Below are positions 36,705 to 46,896 of a stretch of 64,000 nucleotides of DNA, in pieces. The notes beneath the pieces were generated by a model. That model had not been told where the DNA came from, did no database searches, and saw only the letters and a list, made by a program, of their open reading frames with translations. Origin of the DNA: Larkinella rosea. Lineage in GTDB: Bacteria; Bacteroidota; Bacteroidia; Cytophagales; Spirosomataceae. The stretch is taken from contig NZ_RQJO01000015.1 in NCBI RefSeq assembly GCF_003858635.1, positions 620,001 to 684,000 on the forward strand. The letters run 5' to 3'. A program made the translations under genes and the position numbers. The first letter of the stretch is position 1. Each line of letters opens with the position of its first letter.

Positions 36705-39700
36705 GTGAAAAAATTTCTGACGGTTTTTTTTCTGGCCATTCTGGCGCTGATATTTCTGGTCATTGGCTTCCTCGGCGTCGTTGCAACAACCACCTGGGGC
36801 CAGGAGTTTGTGACCCGTCAGGTCAATAATTATTTAGCCGGAAAACTGAAAAGTCCCTTCCGGATCGGCAAGATTACGTACGAAATTCCGGATTACGTTG
36901 GGCTGGAAGATGTGCTGTTTATTACGCCCAAAGGCGACACGTTGCTGACCGGTCAAAAACTCCGCGTCGATCTCGACATGATGGGTCTGTTGCAAAACCG
37001 GCTCGCGCTGAATCAGATCGAACTGGAAAAAATAAGTGTCAACCTGAATCGCACCCTGCCCGATACGGTCTTCAATTTTCAATACATCATCGACGCGTTC
37101 GACACCGGCGGCCCCGCCGAACCGGTCGATACGACAGCTACTCCGCTGGATATCAGTTTGTCCCGGATTTTGATGAAAGATGTTCGGATCCGGTACAAAG
37201 ACGATGTGGCCGGAGCCGATGTGGGCGCGTACGTCGATAGCCTGAACGCCAATTTCGACAAAACAAACGTTGATAAATCTCAATATCATCTGAAGGATGT
37301 CAGCGTCGACGGATTAATTGCCACTACGCGGCTTTACAAAGGAATCGACACGCCGGAAACGCCCGATACGTCGGCACCGGGCGACACGCTTGATCTGAAA
37401 CTGGGTAGCTGGAAACTGAACCGGGCGCGCTGGGACGTTACCGTCGAAGAAGCCAATTTCCAAACCAAAGGCACCGTCGGACGACTCGCAATGGACGCCG
37501 ATTATCTATATCTGAACGGGGAACGAATCGGAATCAAATCGCTGGAACTCGAAAATTCGGACATTGCCGCCATTCTGACCAAACCGACCAAAACCGCAGA
37601 ACCGACGTCTTTACCAGCAACCAAAACCGCTTCGACCACCGACGAATCGGGTGGCTGGCGGGCCAACATCGGCCGAATTGCGCTGGCCAAAAACCGCATC
37701 CGGTTTGAGGATCAGACGCAGCCGAAACAGAAAACCGGTCTGGATTACGGACACCTCGATTTGCAGGATTTTTCATTGTCTGCCCAAGCGCTGCAATACA
37801 CCCCGCAATACATTTTTGGCAAATTTCGCGGGGGGCGCTTCCGGGATCAAAGCGGTTTTACGCTTCAGCGACTCGATGCCGATGTTTTATACAGCGACAC
37901 CCTGACCTCGGTAACGCGGCTTTATGTGCAGACACCCCAGACGCTGCTGCGTGATCAGTTGATTTTGCGGTATGATTCCATCGGGCAACTCAGCCGACCG
38001 CGCGAAGCAAACCGGGTTGGTATTCGCGTCAATCTGAAACAAAGCCGGGTGGCGTTTGCCGATATTTTGCAACTGGCGCCGTTTCTGGCCACCACACCAC
38101 CGTTTACCGGAAACCGTCAGGGCGTGATTCGGGTGAACACGCTGATGCGCGGCACGCTGGCGAATCTGAGCATTCCAACTTTTGAAGTGGATATGCTGTC
38201 GGGAACCCGGCTGCGGGCCAGCGGACGGCTCCGGAACGTGACGGATGTAAACCGCCTGGCGATGGACATTAACCTGACCGAAGGCTCGACCCAGCTGCGG
38301 GATATTCAGCAACTGGTTCCGAAAGGGACGCTGCCGGATTCGTTCAACATTCCGCCGAAACTCCGGTTGACGGGGCGGTTTCAGGGAGCGCTTGATAACC
38401 TGAATATCAATTCGTTGCTGCAAACCGATTGGGGAAATGTCGATTTTAACGGCAACATACGCGGTTTTGTGGCCGGAAAAAATCAGGCTTATAAAGGGAA
38501 AGTAGAGCTGGCGCGATTTGAAGCTGGGCGCTGGCTGGGCCAGCAGGGAACCATCGGCAGTATTACCGCCGATGCAACCGTCGATGGGCAGGGAATCGAT
38601 GTTAAAACCATGCAAACCGCCTTTCACCTCAACGTTCGTCAGGCGGAATTGAACGGGTATAACTACCAGAATTTGGATGCGGAGGGAAACTTGAATCAGG
38701 GCTTGTTGAATGTAAAAGGCTCGCTGGACGACCCGAATGCCAAATTGGCGCTGAACACGCAGGTCGGTCTGCTGCAGGATTTTCCCAGTGTTCGCGGTGG
38801 AATAGCCATTGATAAACTGGATCTGACGCAACTAAAACTATACAAAGATCCGCTGAGCCTCGAAGGAAAAATGCGGTTTGATTTTGCGTCCACCGATCCG
38901 GCCAAACCGGTCGGTATTCTGGTGGCCCGCGAAACCGTGGTGCGGTATGACGGCAAAACGTACCCGCTGGATTCATTTTACGTCAAAACCGACGTAGACG
39001 GCGCTCGGAAAATCGTGGAAGCCAAACTGCCTTTTGCTACGATGACGCTCAATGGTCAGTTCGACTACACCCGGCTGGGCGACATTGCCATTGGCGAATT
39101 CAGCAAGTACATCCAACTGCCCGATCTGACGTACAAACCGGTCAATCCGCCGTATAGTTTTAACCTGGATATGACTGTCAATCAGCATCCGTTGCTGACG
39201 GCTTTTCTGCCCGCCCTGACCAAAATGGATCCGGTTACGCTCAAAGCCTACGTGGATAATGTGCGGGATACAACCTTTGCGGCTTCGTTGAAAACCGGTC
39301 TGGTTGAATACGACACCATGCAGATTCAGGGCGTGACCATGAATCTGGCAGGACTCAATGGTCGTCTGGGGATAACCGGTCAGATGAATTCGGCCAATGC
39401 GAGTGGCATACAGGTGAACGTTACCAAACTGAATGCGGAAGCGATCAAAAACCGCCTGTGGTTCGAGATTGAATCGGACGACTCGACGGGCCGGGCGTGG
39501 TATGGTTTGTCCGGAAATCTGGCGGTTGCCGACCGGGCGTATCAGTTCCGGTTTAACCCCGACGGGTTGCTGACCAATTACCAGCGCTGGTCCAGCGATA
39601 CGACGGGGTATATCCAATATAGCGAAGACGGGATTGTTGCGGAGAAGTTTTTGCTTCAAACCGGTAAACAGAAGATTCTGATCAACAGCATCGTACCGCA

Positions 39701-41729
39701 ACCGAATGCGCCTTTGCACGTCAATGTTGAAAACATCGACCTGACGAATATGTCGAAGCTGGCCAATCAGGATACGACGCTGGTAGGAGGGACACTGAAC
39801 GGCGACGTGATGCTGCGAAACGTCCTGACCAATCTGTCGTTTACCGGAAACATCAACGTCGATAGTTTGAACGTAATGGCAAAACCGCTGGGCAATCTGG
39901 CAGCCAAATTTGAAAACACGACCGAACAACGGATTTCGACGGATGTAACGCTGGTGGGTTCGGGAAACCAGGCGCGGGTAACGGGTTTTTACAAAGCCTC
40001 CGATCCGGCCAATGCGCTGGATTTCAAGATTATACTGGATTCGTTGAGTGCCCGGACCATCGAAGCCTTCAGCTTTGGTCAGTTACGGCAAACCAGCGGG
40101 CGGCTGCGGGGGCAGGTCGATGTGAAGGGTTCGGTTGAGCAGCCACGGATGAACGGATCGATGTCGTTCGATTCACTGGCGTTCAACGTCGCGTATCTCA
40201 ATGCCACGTATAAAATCGACGAAGAAACCATCCGGTTCAACGAAAAGACCATCACGTTTCAGGATTTCAGCGTTCGCGACGCCTTAAACCGCACGCTGAC
40301 TACCAACGGGACGATTACGCTTCGGAAGTTGCCGGACGTAGCCTATAACCTGAACATCAAGGCTGACAAGTTTCAGGTGCTGAATGCCACCCGGAAAGAC
40401 AATGACTTGGCGTATGGAAATGCGGCCATTAGTGCCAATCTGAACATTCGCGGGAGCGGAACCAGCCCGACAATCAATGGTTCGATTAAACTGGAAGACG
40501 ACAGCAAAATTACGATGGTGTTGCCCGACCAGAGTTCGACTGTGAACGAAGCCCGTGAGATTGTTACCTTCATTGATCACAACGATACATTAGCGTTACG
40601 GAAATACCTGACCGTGGCGAAAGTGGATACGGCAACGCGCCGGAGAGCTTTCAAAGAACTGAGCAACGCCCAGATTGACCTGAGTCTGGAAGTCAATGAT
40701 AAATCGGAAATTACCGTCGTTGTCGATGAATTGAACGGTGATAATCTGCGAATTAAGGGCAACGCCCGTTTGAATGTGGGCATTACCAAAAGCGGAAACA
40801 TTACCTTGCTGGGCCGTTACGATGTTACCGAGGGAGACTATTCGCTCACGTATCAGGTTCTGAAACGCAAATTCTCGATCCAGAAAGGCAGCAACCTGAC
40901 CTGGACAGGTGACCCGCTCCGGGCACAGTTGGACATTACGGCTATTTACCAAACCAACGCCGTGCCGTCCAACCTGATTGCCAACGAAACCAGCGAACAA
41001 CTCCGGATTGCGTCGAAGCAGAAAATTCCGTTCAACGTTTTGCTAAAAATGAAAGGACGGTTATCGGCCCCGGACATTACTTTTGACATTGCGATGCCGG
41101 ATGAGGATTTTCTGGCGTCCCGTCTGGTGATCGATGCCGTCAATACAAAGTTGTCTCAGTTACGCCAGGACCCGTCGCAGTTGAACAAACAAGTTTTTGG
41201 TTTGATGGTATTGGGCAGTTTTATTGCCGAAACATCTTCCAGTTCGTCAGGTGGTAGCCTTATTAATACGGAAGAACTCGCCCGAAGCAGCGTGAGCAAG
41301 ATCCTTTCGGATCAATTGGAGCGTTTTGCCTCCAGTTTGATCAAAGGAGTCGATGTCAATTTTGATCTGCTTTCAACGACCCAGGCTGCACGGCCAAATA
41401 ATACGGTGGGTTCCCGAACCGATCTCAACGTAGGCGTTTCCAAGAGTTTTCTGCAGGGACGATTGACGGTTTCTGTGGGGCGTAATTTTTTGCTGGAAAA
41501 GAATGACAGCAACATCACTCGTAATCCGAACGAAGTATTTGATAACCTGTCGTTGAACTATAATCTCACCCGTGACGGTCGATACATGATGCGCGGGTAT
41601 CGCAAAAGTGATTATCAGGCGGTTTTGGAAGGGTATGTCATTGAAACCGGGATTGGGTTTGTCATTACCGTGGATTACAACCTGTTAAGTGAATTATTTC
41701 ATAAGTCGGAGGAAAAAACGAATCAATGA
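36705..41729 (+). CDS. tamB: TamB-family translocation and assembly module protein
   Basis: 1674 residues, starting with GTG at 36705 (MKKFLTVFFLAILALIFLVIGF, an uncleaved inner-membrane anchor). The long central part is repetitive beta sequence with AsmA-like elements (RIGKITYEIPDYVGLEDVLFITPKGDTLL). The C-terminal 420 or so residues form the TamB/DUF490 domain (ITLLGRYDVTEGDYSLTYQVLKRKFSIQKGSNLTWTGDP, FLASRLVIDAVNTKLSQLRQDP, LNVGVSKSFLQGRLTVSVGRNFLLE). It should span the periplasm as a lipid- or protein-conducting beta-groove. Its stop overlaps the start of the TamA-like gene (ATGA), so the two are made together. Confidence 0.92.
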   Translation: MKKFLTVFFLAILALIFLVIGFLGVVATTTWGQEFVTRQVNNYLAGKLKSPFRIGKITYEIPDYVGLEDVLFITPKGDTLLTGQKLRVDLDMMGLLQNRLALNQIELEKISVNLNRTLPDTVFNFQYIIDAFDTGGPAEPVDTTATPLDISLSRILMKDVRIRYKDDVAGADVGAYVDSLNANFDKTNVDKSQYHLKDVSVDGLIATTRLYKGIDTPETPDTSAPGDTLDLKLGSWKLNRARWDVTVEEANFQTKGTVGRLAMDADYLYLNGERIGIKSLELENSDIAAILTKPTKTAEPTSLPATKTASTTDESGGWRANIGRIALAKNRIRFEDQTQPKQKTGLDYGHLDLQDFSLSAQALQYTPQYIFGKFRGGRFRDQSGFTLQRLDADVLYSDTLTSVTRLYVQTPQTLLRDQLILRYDSIGQLSRPREANRVGIRVNLKQSRVAFADILQLAPFLATTPPFTGNRQGVIRVNTLMRGTLANLSIPTFEVDMLSGTRLRASGRLRNVTDVNRLAMDINLTEGSTQLRDIQQLVPKGTLPDSFNIPPKLRLTGRFQGALDNLNINSLLQTDWGNVDFNGNIRGFVAGKNQAYKGKVELARFEAGRWLGQQGTIGSITADATVDGQGIDVKTMQTAFHLNVRQAELNGYNYQNLDAEGNLNQGLLNVKGSLDDPNAKLALNTQVGLLQDFPSVRGGIAIDKLDLTQLKLYKDPLSLEGKMRFDFASTDPAKPVGILVARETVVRYDGKTYPLDSFYVKTDVDGARKIVEAKLPFATMTLNGQFDYTRLGDIAIGEFSKYIQLPDLTYKPVNPPYSFNLDMTVNQHPLLTAFLPALTKMDPVTLKAYVDNVRDTTFAASLKTGLVEYDTMQIQGVTMNLAGLNGRLGITGQMNSANASGIQVNVTKLNAEAIKNRLWFEIESDDSTGRAWYGLSGNLAVADRAYQFRFNPDGLLTNYQRWSSDTTGYIQYSEDGIVAEKFLLQTGKQKILINSIVPQPNAPLHVNVENIDLTNMSKLANQDTTLVGGTLNGDVMLRNVLTNLSFTGNINVDSLNVMAKPLGNLAAKFENTTEQRISTDVTLVGSGNQARVTGFYKASDPANALDFKIILDSLSARTIEAFSFGQLRQTSGRLRGQVDVKGSVEQPRMNGSMSFDSLAFNVAYLNATYKIDEETIRFNEKTITFQDFSVRDALNRTLTTNGTITLRKLPDVAYNLNIKADKFQVLNATRKDNDLAYGNAAISANLNIRGSGTSPTINGSIKLEDDSKITMVLPDQSSTVNEAREIVTFIDHNDTLALRKYLTVAKVDTATRRRAFKELSNAQIDLSLEVNDKSEITVVVDELNGDNLRIKGNARLNVGITKSGNITLLGRYDVTEGDYSLTYQVLKRKFSIQKGSNLTWTGDPLRAQLDITAIYQTNAVPSNLIANETSEQLRIASKQKIPFNVLLKMKGRLSAPDITFDIAMPDEDFLASRLVIDAVNTKLSQLRQDPSQLNKQVFGLMVLGSFIAETSSSSSGGSLINTEELARSSVSKILSDQLERFASSLIKGVDVNFDLLSTTQAARPNNTVGSRTDLNVGVSKSFLQGRLTVSVGRNFLLEKNDSNITRNPNEVFDNLSLNYNLTRDGRYMMRGYRKSDYQAVLEGYVIETGIGFVITVDYNLLSELFHKSEEKTNQ

Positions 41730-44056
41730 GAAGGGGTCTACTATATATATCTTTTTTCCTGATCCTGACCGGATGCCACGTAGCCCGGCACATTCCGCCC
41801 GGTGAAAAATTGTACGTCGGCACGAAAATCAATGTGCAGGTCGATTCAACGGTTTCCAAAACGGAGAAAGGCGATATTGAAACCGTGCTGGCCGACATGG
41901 CGCGTCCCAAACCCAACAAGCTGCTGTTTGGCTATCCTTATAAAGTCGGTTTGTATTACCTGATGGGTGAACCCAAAAAGGAGAAGGGGTTTCGGGCCTG
42001 GTTCCGCCGGAAATTTGGCGAAGCACCGGTTTTTGCGAGCGCCAAAGCCTTATCGTCCAACTCGCTGATCTGGATGGCTTTTCTGGAAAACGAAGGGTAT
42101 TTCCGTTCGACGGTTTCCGGGAGCCTGCGCGATAACCCCGACAGCTCGAAAAACTACCAGACCACCGGCGTTTATCAGGTACAGGTTCAACCGCGTTATT
42201 ACATTGATTCCGTAGCGTTTCTGATGGATTCGACCTCCCTGCGAAAATCGATGGTTGAGGTTAAAAAGCGGACGTTGTTGCGGAAAGACAATCCCTACCG
42301 GTTTGACGTCATCAAGCTGGAACGGGAGCGCATTACGCAGGCTTTGCAACGGCAGGGGTTTTTCTATTTCCAGCCCGATTACATAGCCGTTCTGGCCGAT
42401 ACCGCTCAGGGGAAACACCGCACCCGGCTCTACCTGGCCATTAAACCCGAAACACCCGCAGCGGCTTTGCTGCCGTATTCGATCCGTGATATTTACGTTT
42501 ATCCAAACTACAGCCTTTCGTCCAACTCCACCCGGACCGACACCGCGCAAAACCGGGCCGTTGAGTTTGGCAAACTGAAAATTGTTGATCCGGCCGGGAC
42601 GTACAATCCTAAGTTGTTTCGGGATATCATCGCCTTACAGCCCGGAAAACGGTATAACAGCCGGGCACAGGACCAGACCTTGTCGCGGTTTATCAACGTG
42701 GGTTCGTTTAAGTTCGTCCGGAACCGGTTTGAGCCGGATGAAGTGGGCGACTCGGCAGTTCTGGACGTTCACTATTACCTGACGCCGTACCCGAAAAAGT
42801 CCGCCCGGTTTGAGCTGGCCGGAACGAGCCGTTCCAACAACCTCGTCGGTTCACAACTTTCGCTGAACTGGCGAAACCGCAACGTGCTGGGGCGGTCGGA
42901 ACTGTTCACCGTCAATGCGAATGCCGGAATTGAATTTCAGGTTGGCGCACGCGGACAGGGCGTAGCCAACTATCGATACGGCATCCAGACCAGTCTGACA
43001 TTTCCCCGACTGGTGTCTCCGATTCCAATCAAGCATTACGAGCGGGGGCAAACGCTGCCCCAAACCATTGTTTCGCTGGGCTATGACCTGATCGTGCGGG
43101 GAGAGCTATACCACCTGAATTCCTTCCTGACTACGTTCGGTTATACCTGGCGCAGCAGTCCGCAGACGGAGCATATTTTTCAGCCGATCAGCATCAATTA
43201 CGTGTTGCCGTCGAATTTTACGGAGAAATTCTTCGCACTGGAAGATGACCCCAATACGCGCCAGCAGTACATTAACATTCTGAAATCCGAGCAGCTTATT
43301 CTCAGTACATTGTATACGTATAACGTAAGCTCATCGCCCCGGACCACCTCCGCTTATACGCATCGCCTGAGTGTAAACGTCGAACCTGCCGGTAATCTGG
43401 CGTCGTTATTCGTTAAGAAAACCAATGAATTGGGGGAGGGAGTTATTTTTGGCGTTCCGTATTCACAGTTTATCCGGATGGATGTCGACAGCCGGCATTT
43501 CTTTAAATTATCGCCGGGAATGACCTGGGCCAACCGGTTTTTTGGCGGTTTTGGGGTTCCCTACGGCAATTCCGATCAGTTGCCGTTTGTGAAACAGTAT
43601 TTCGTGGGGGGCGCTAACAGCCTGCGGGCATTCCGACCCCGAGCAGTCGGCCCGGGAATTTTTACCCGCAATCAGGACGGGAGTGTGCAGCTTCAGGACG
43701 GCGGGGGCGATATCAAACTGGAATTCAATACCGAACTCCGGCCCAAATTTAATAAATACCTCCAGGGTGCGCTGTTCGTAGACGTTGGCAACGTCTGGAT
43801 GTATTCCAGTGAGAGTTCCTACGGTTTCGGCACCCAGTTTAAATCCGATTTTTACAAGCAACTGGCGGTAGGTACGGGTGTCGGTTTGCGCATCGACGTT
43901 TCGTATTTCGTGGTACGGTTTGATCTGGCCTTTCCACTGCGTAAACCGTGGCTGCCCGAAGGTCAGCAGTGGGTGTTCGACCAGATCGACCCCGGCAGCC
44001 GGGCCTGGCGACGCGACAATTTGATTCTGAACGTAGCGGTGGGCTATCCGTTCTAA
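41726..44056 (+). CDS. TamA/BamA-like outer-membrane protein with lipoprotein signal (TamL-type)
   Basis: 776 residues. A lipobox LTGC places a lipidated Cys at 17, which is not found in classical TamA but matches the Bacteroidota variant called TamL as I recall. POTRA-like repeats occupy about 30-370 (VQVQPRYYIDSVAF; PGKRYNSRAQDQTLSRFINVGSFKFVRNRFEPDE). A 16-strand Omp85 barrel follows, with the lid-loop motif region VGGANSLRAFRPRAVGPG and the final strand RRDNLILNVAVGYPF. It is the outer-membrane partner of the TamB encoded upstream with a 4-base overlap. Confidence 0.88.
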   Translation: MRRGLLYISFFLILTGCHVARHIPPGEKLYVGTKINVQVDSTVSKTEKGDIETVLADMARPKPNKLLFGYPYKVGLYYLMGEPKKEKGFRAWFRRKFGEAPVFASAKALSSNSLIWMAFLENEGYFRSTVSGSLRDNPDSSKNYQTTGVYQVQVQPRYYIDSVAFLMDSTSLRKSMVEVKKRTLLRKDNPYRFDVIKLERERITQALQRQGFFYFQPDYIAVLADTAQGKHRTRLYLAIKPETPAAALLPYSIRDIYVYPNYSLSSNSTRTDTAQNRAVEFGKLKIVDPAGTYNPKLFRDIIALQPGKRYNSRAQDQTLSRFINVGSFKFVRNRFEPDEVGDSAVLDVHYYLTPYPKKSARFELAGTSRSNNLVGSQLSLNWRNRNVLGRSELFTVNANAGIEFQVGARGQGVANYRYGIQTSLTFPRLVSPIPIKHYERGQTLPQTIVSLGYDLIVRGELYHLNSFLTTFGYTWRSSPQTEHIFQPISINYVLPSNFTEKFFALEDDPNTRQQYINILKSEQLILSTLYTYNVSSSPRTTSAYTHRLSVNVEPAGNLASLFVKKTNELGEGVIFGVPYSQFIRMDVDSRHFFKLSPGMTWANRFFGGFGVPYGNSDQLPFVKQYFVGGANSLRAFRPRAVGPGIFTRNQDGSVQLQDGGGDIKLEFNTELRPKFNKYLQGALFVDVGNVWMYSSESSYGFGTQFKSDFYKQLAVGTGVGLRIDVSYFVVRFDLAFPLRKPWLPEGQQWVFDQIDPGSRAWRRDNLILNVAVGYPF

Positions 44057-44113
44057 AAACCGGTATCGTTTTCATTACCTGATCATTAACTTTTGCAAGA
44101 GACTTCACAATAG

Positions 44114-44146
44114 TTTTGCTTTTAGCCACCCAATTCCCTATCTTTG
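44114..44146 (+). promoter_or_regulatory. Promoter of fusA (TTTTG-N20-TAnnTTTG)
   Basis: TTTTG at 44114-44118 and TATCTTTG at 44139-44146 with a 20-base spacer give a near-ideal Bacteroidota promoter, leaving a leader of about 87 bases. It makes fusA independent of the distant rpsL-rpsG promoter. Confidence 0.8.
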
Positions 44147-44239
44147 CGCTCTGATTCGCAAAAAGTGCCTTTTTAATAAAATTAATGTGCTTTTTGGTCT
44201 GCCTGCAATTGTAAATTAACTTCTGAATTATACTTCATT

Positions 44240-46342
44240 ATGGCAACTGATCTTCGATACCTGCGAAACATTGGTATCGCTGCCCACATCGACGCCGGTA
44301 AAACGACGACCACCGAGCGGATTCTTTATTACTCCGGGGTTAGCCACAAAATTGGCGAGGTACACGAAGGGGCCGCTACCATGGACTGGATGGAGCAGGA
44401 ACAGGAACGTGGGATTACCATCACGTCCGCTGCGACAACCGTCAACTGGAAATACCGGGACCAGAACTACCATGTCAATATCATCGATACGCCGGGCCAC
44501 GTTGACTTCACGGTGGAGGTAAACCGCTCGTTGCGCGTTCTGGACGGTCTGGTGTTCCTGTTCAGTGCGGTAGACGGTGTGGAACCACAGTCGGAAACCA
44601 ACTGGCGTCTGGCCAATAACTACAACGTCGCTCGTCTGGGCTTCGTGAATAAAATGGACCGTGCCGGTGCCGACTTCCTGAACGTCTGTCAGCAGGTGAA
44701 AGACATGCTCGGCAGCAATGCCGTGCCGCTGCAATTGCCGATTGGCGCCGAAGATAACTTCAAAGGGGTGGTCGATCTGGTCAACTTCCGCGGTATCCAG
44801 TGGAACGAGCACGATAAAGGTATGACCTTCCAGGAAGTGCCCATTCCGGCTGACATGCTGGAAGAAGCAACGGAATGGCGCGAAAAACTTCTCGAAGCCG
44901 TCGCTGATTACGACGAGTCGCTGATGGAGAAATACTTCGAAGATCCGGAGTCGATTACGGAAGATGAAATTCTGACGGCTTTGCGTCAGGCTACGATCGA
45001 AATGAAAATCGTGCCGATGTTGTGTGGTTCATCGTTCAAGAACAAAGGTGTTCAGACGATGCTCGACTACGTGATGTCGTTGCTGCCTTCGCCACTCGAC
45101 AAACCGGAGATCAAAGGAACAAACCCAAATACCGATCAGGAAGTGGTTCGTCATCCGACGGAAAGCGATCCGTTTACGGCTTTAGGTTTTAAAATTGCAA
45201 CTGACCCCTACGTAGGTCGCCTGTGTTTTGTGCGGGTTTATTCGGGTATTCTGGATTCCGGTTCGTACGTTCTGAACACCCGTTCAGGCAACAAGGAGCG
45301 GATTTCACGGATTTTCCAGATGCACGCCAACAAACAAAACCAGATCGATAAACTGCGGGCTGGTGATATTGGTGCGGTTGTCGGGTTCAAAGACATCAAA
45401 ACGGGCGATACGCTTTGTGATGAGAAAAACCCGATCGTGCTGGAATCCATGATCTTCCCGGATCCGGTTATCGGGTACGCCATCGAACCGAAGAAAACCG
45501 CCGATCAGGACAACTTCTCGAAAGCGATTGGTAAGCTGATCGAAGAAGATCCGACCCTGAAAGTGGAAACCGACGAAGAAACCGGTCAGACCATTATCCG
45601 GGGTATGGGTGAACTTCACCTGGAGATCATCATCGACCGGATGCGTCGTGAATTCAAAGTGGAAGTAAACCAGGGTGCTCCGCAGGTTGCTTACAAAGAA
45701 ACGCTGACGAAGAACTTCGAACACCGCGAGCTGTACAAAAAGCAAACGGGTGGTCGCGGTAAATTTGCCGATATCGTGTTCGAAATCATGCCGGGCGAAG
45801 AAGGCAAAACCGGTCTGGAATTTATCAACGGTATTGTGGGTGGGGTAATTCCGCGCGAATTTATTCCATCGGTCGAAAAAGGATTCCGCGAAGCGATGTC
45901 AACGGGTCCGTTGGCCGGTTATCCGCTGGATTCGATGAAAGTACGGTTGTTCCACGGTTCTTTCCACGACGTTGACTCCGACTCACTGTCGTTCGAATTG
46001 GCCGCTCGTCTGGGCTTCCGGGAAGCGGCTAAAAACGCCGGTCCGAAACTGCTCGAGCCCATCATGGCCGTTGAAGTTCTGACGCCGGAAGAATACACCG
46101 GTCCGATCACGGGTGACCTGAACCGTCGTCGTGGTATCATGAAGGGAATGGACTCCCGCGCGGGTTCGCAGGTAATCAAAGCCGATGTTCCGCTATCGGA
46201 ACTGTTCGGTTACGTTACCGACCTGCGTACGATGTCGTCCGGACGTGCAACCGCCAACCTGACGTTCTCTCACTACGAGCAGGTGCCGACCAACCTGGCG
46301 GAAGGAATCGTAGCGAAAGCCAAAGGGACGGTAAGAGCTTAA
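44240..46342 (+). CDS. fusA: Translation elongation factor G
   Basis: GTPase that drives ribosomal translocation, 700 residues. G1 is [13 protein letters not shown] (K21, T22), switch I holds [12 protein letters not shown]3 is D83-TPGH, and G4 is N137-KMD. Domain IV carries [13 protein letters not shown] and the C-terminal domain [28 protein letters not shown]. Length and motifs fit the housekeeping factor. In this genome it is cut off from rpsG by a 37-kb block but still followed by rpsJ. Confidence 0.98.
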   Translation: MATDLRYLRNIGIAAHIDAGKTTTTERILYYSGVSHKIGEVHEGAATMDWMEQEQERGITITSAATTVNWKYRDQNYHVNIIDTPGHVDFTVEVNRSLRVLDGLVFLFSAVDGVEPQSETNWRLANNYNVARLGFVNKMDRAGADFLNVCQQVKDMLGSNAVPLQLPIGAEDNFKGVVDLVNFRGIQWNEHDKGMTFQEVPIPADMLEEATEWREKLLEAVADYDESLMEKYFEDPESITEDEILTALRQATIEMKIVPMLCGSSFKNKGVQTMLDYVMSLLPSPLDKPEIKGTNPNTDQEVVRHPTESDPFTALGFKIATDPYVGRLCFVRVYSGILDSGSYVLNTRSGNKERISRIFQMHANKQNQIDKLRAGDIGAVVGFKDIKTGDTLCDEKNPIVLESMIFPDPVIGYAIEPKKTADQDNFSKAIGKLIEEDPTLKVETDEETGQTIIRGMGELHLEIIIDRMRREFKVEVNQGAPQVAYKETLTKNFEHRELYKKQTGGRGKFADIVFEIMPGEEGKTGLEFINGIVGGVIPREFIPSVEKGFREAMSTGPLAGYPLDSMKVRLFHGSFHDVDSDSLSFELAARLGFREAAKNAGPKLLEPIMAVEVLTPEEYTGPITGDLNRRRGIMKGMDSRAGSQVIKADVPLSELFGYVTDLRTMSSGRATANLTFSHYEQVPTNLAEGIVAKAKGTVRA

Positions 46343-46365
46343 GTTTTAATAAATGAACAATTGAT

Positions 46366-46422
46366 AATTAACAATGAACGGTTGAACGTGAGTACTTCAT
46401 TTTTAATTGTTCATTGTTAATT
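46366..46422. repeat. Inverted repeat behind fusA
   Basis: AATTAACAATGAAC (46366-46379) has its perfect complement at 46409-46422. The spacer and flanks carry further TGAACAATT-type words. It could end or stabilise the fusA transcript; no long T-run follows. A perfect AAAACCGGTTTT palindrome follows at 46484-46495. Confidence 0.55.
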
Positions 46423-46519
46423 AAAATAAAAGTCGCGCTGCTGGAGTAAATGGTTCTTTCGGCAGCGGATCAACCACCGGTTTAAAACCGGTTTTATTCT
46501 CTCAGAACCACAACTTGTC

Positions 46520-46825
46520 ATGAATCAAAAAATTCGGATTAAACTGAAGTCCTTCGACCACATGCTGGTCGACAAGTCGGCTGAAAAGATTGTTAAAGCC
46601 GTTAAATCGACGGGTGCTATTGTGAGCGGCCCGATTCCATTGCCGACCGAAAAAGAGAAGTTTACGGTACTGCGTTCTCCGCACGTCAACAAAAAATCAC
46701 GGGAGCAATTCCAGCTTTGCACCTACAAGCGTTTGGTAGATATCTATTCAACCAGCGCCAAAACCGTCGATGCATTGATGAAACTGGAGTTACCGAGTGG
46801 GGTTGATGTTGAAATCAAAGTATAA
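46520..46825 (+). CDS. rpsJ: Ribosomal protein S10
   Basis: 101 residues, the small-subunit head protein S10 (also NusE in antitermination). It shows [50 protein letters not shown] and [10 protein letters not shown]. It follows fusA by 177 bases. It is separated from rplC by a spacer containing a terminator and a new promoter, so it is not in one transcript with the S10 operon. Confidence 0.97.
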   Translation: MNQKIRIKLKSFDHMLVDKSAEKIVKAVKSTGAIVSGPIPLPTEKEKFTVLRSPHVNKKSREQFQLCTYKRLVDIYSTSAKTVDALMKLELPSGVDVEIKV

Positions 46826-46882
46826 AGCTTAAATTCTTTAGTAACTTTCCTGAAAAAAGTTTTCTGAAGAAAAAAAATAGCT

Positions 46883-46890
46883 TACCTTTG
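46883..46890 (+). promoter_or_regulatory. -7 box of the candidate small RNA
   Basis: TACCTTTG, identical to the -7 box of rplC, with the same following bases (CA.TCCGA). The -33 element is less clear (TTTTCTG near 46860-46866). Confidence 0.6.
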
Positions 46891-46896
46891 CAGTCC

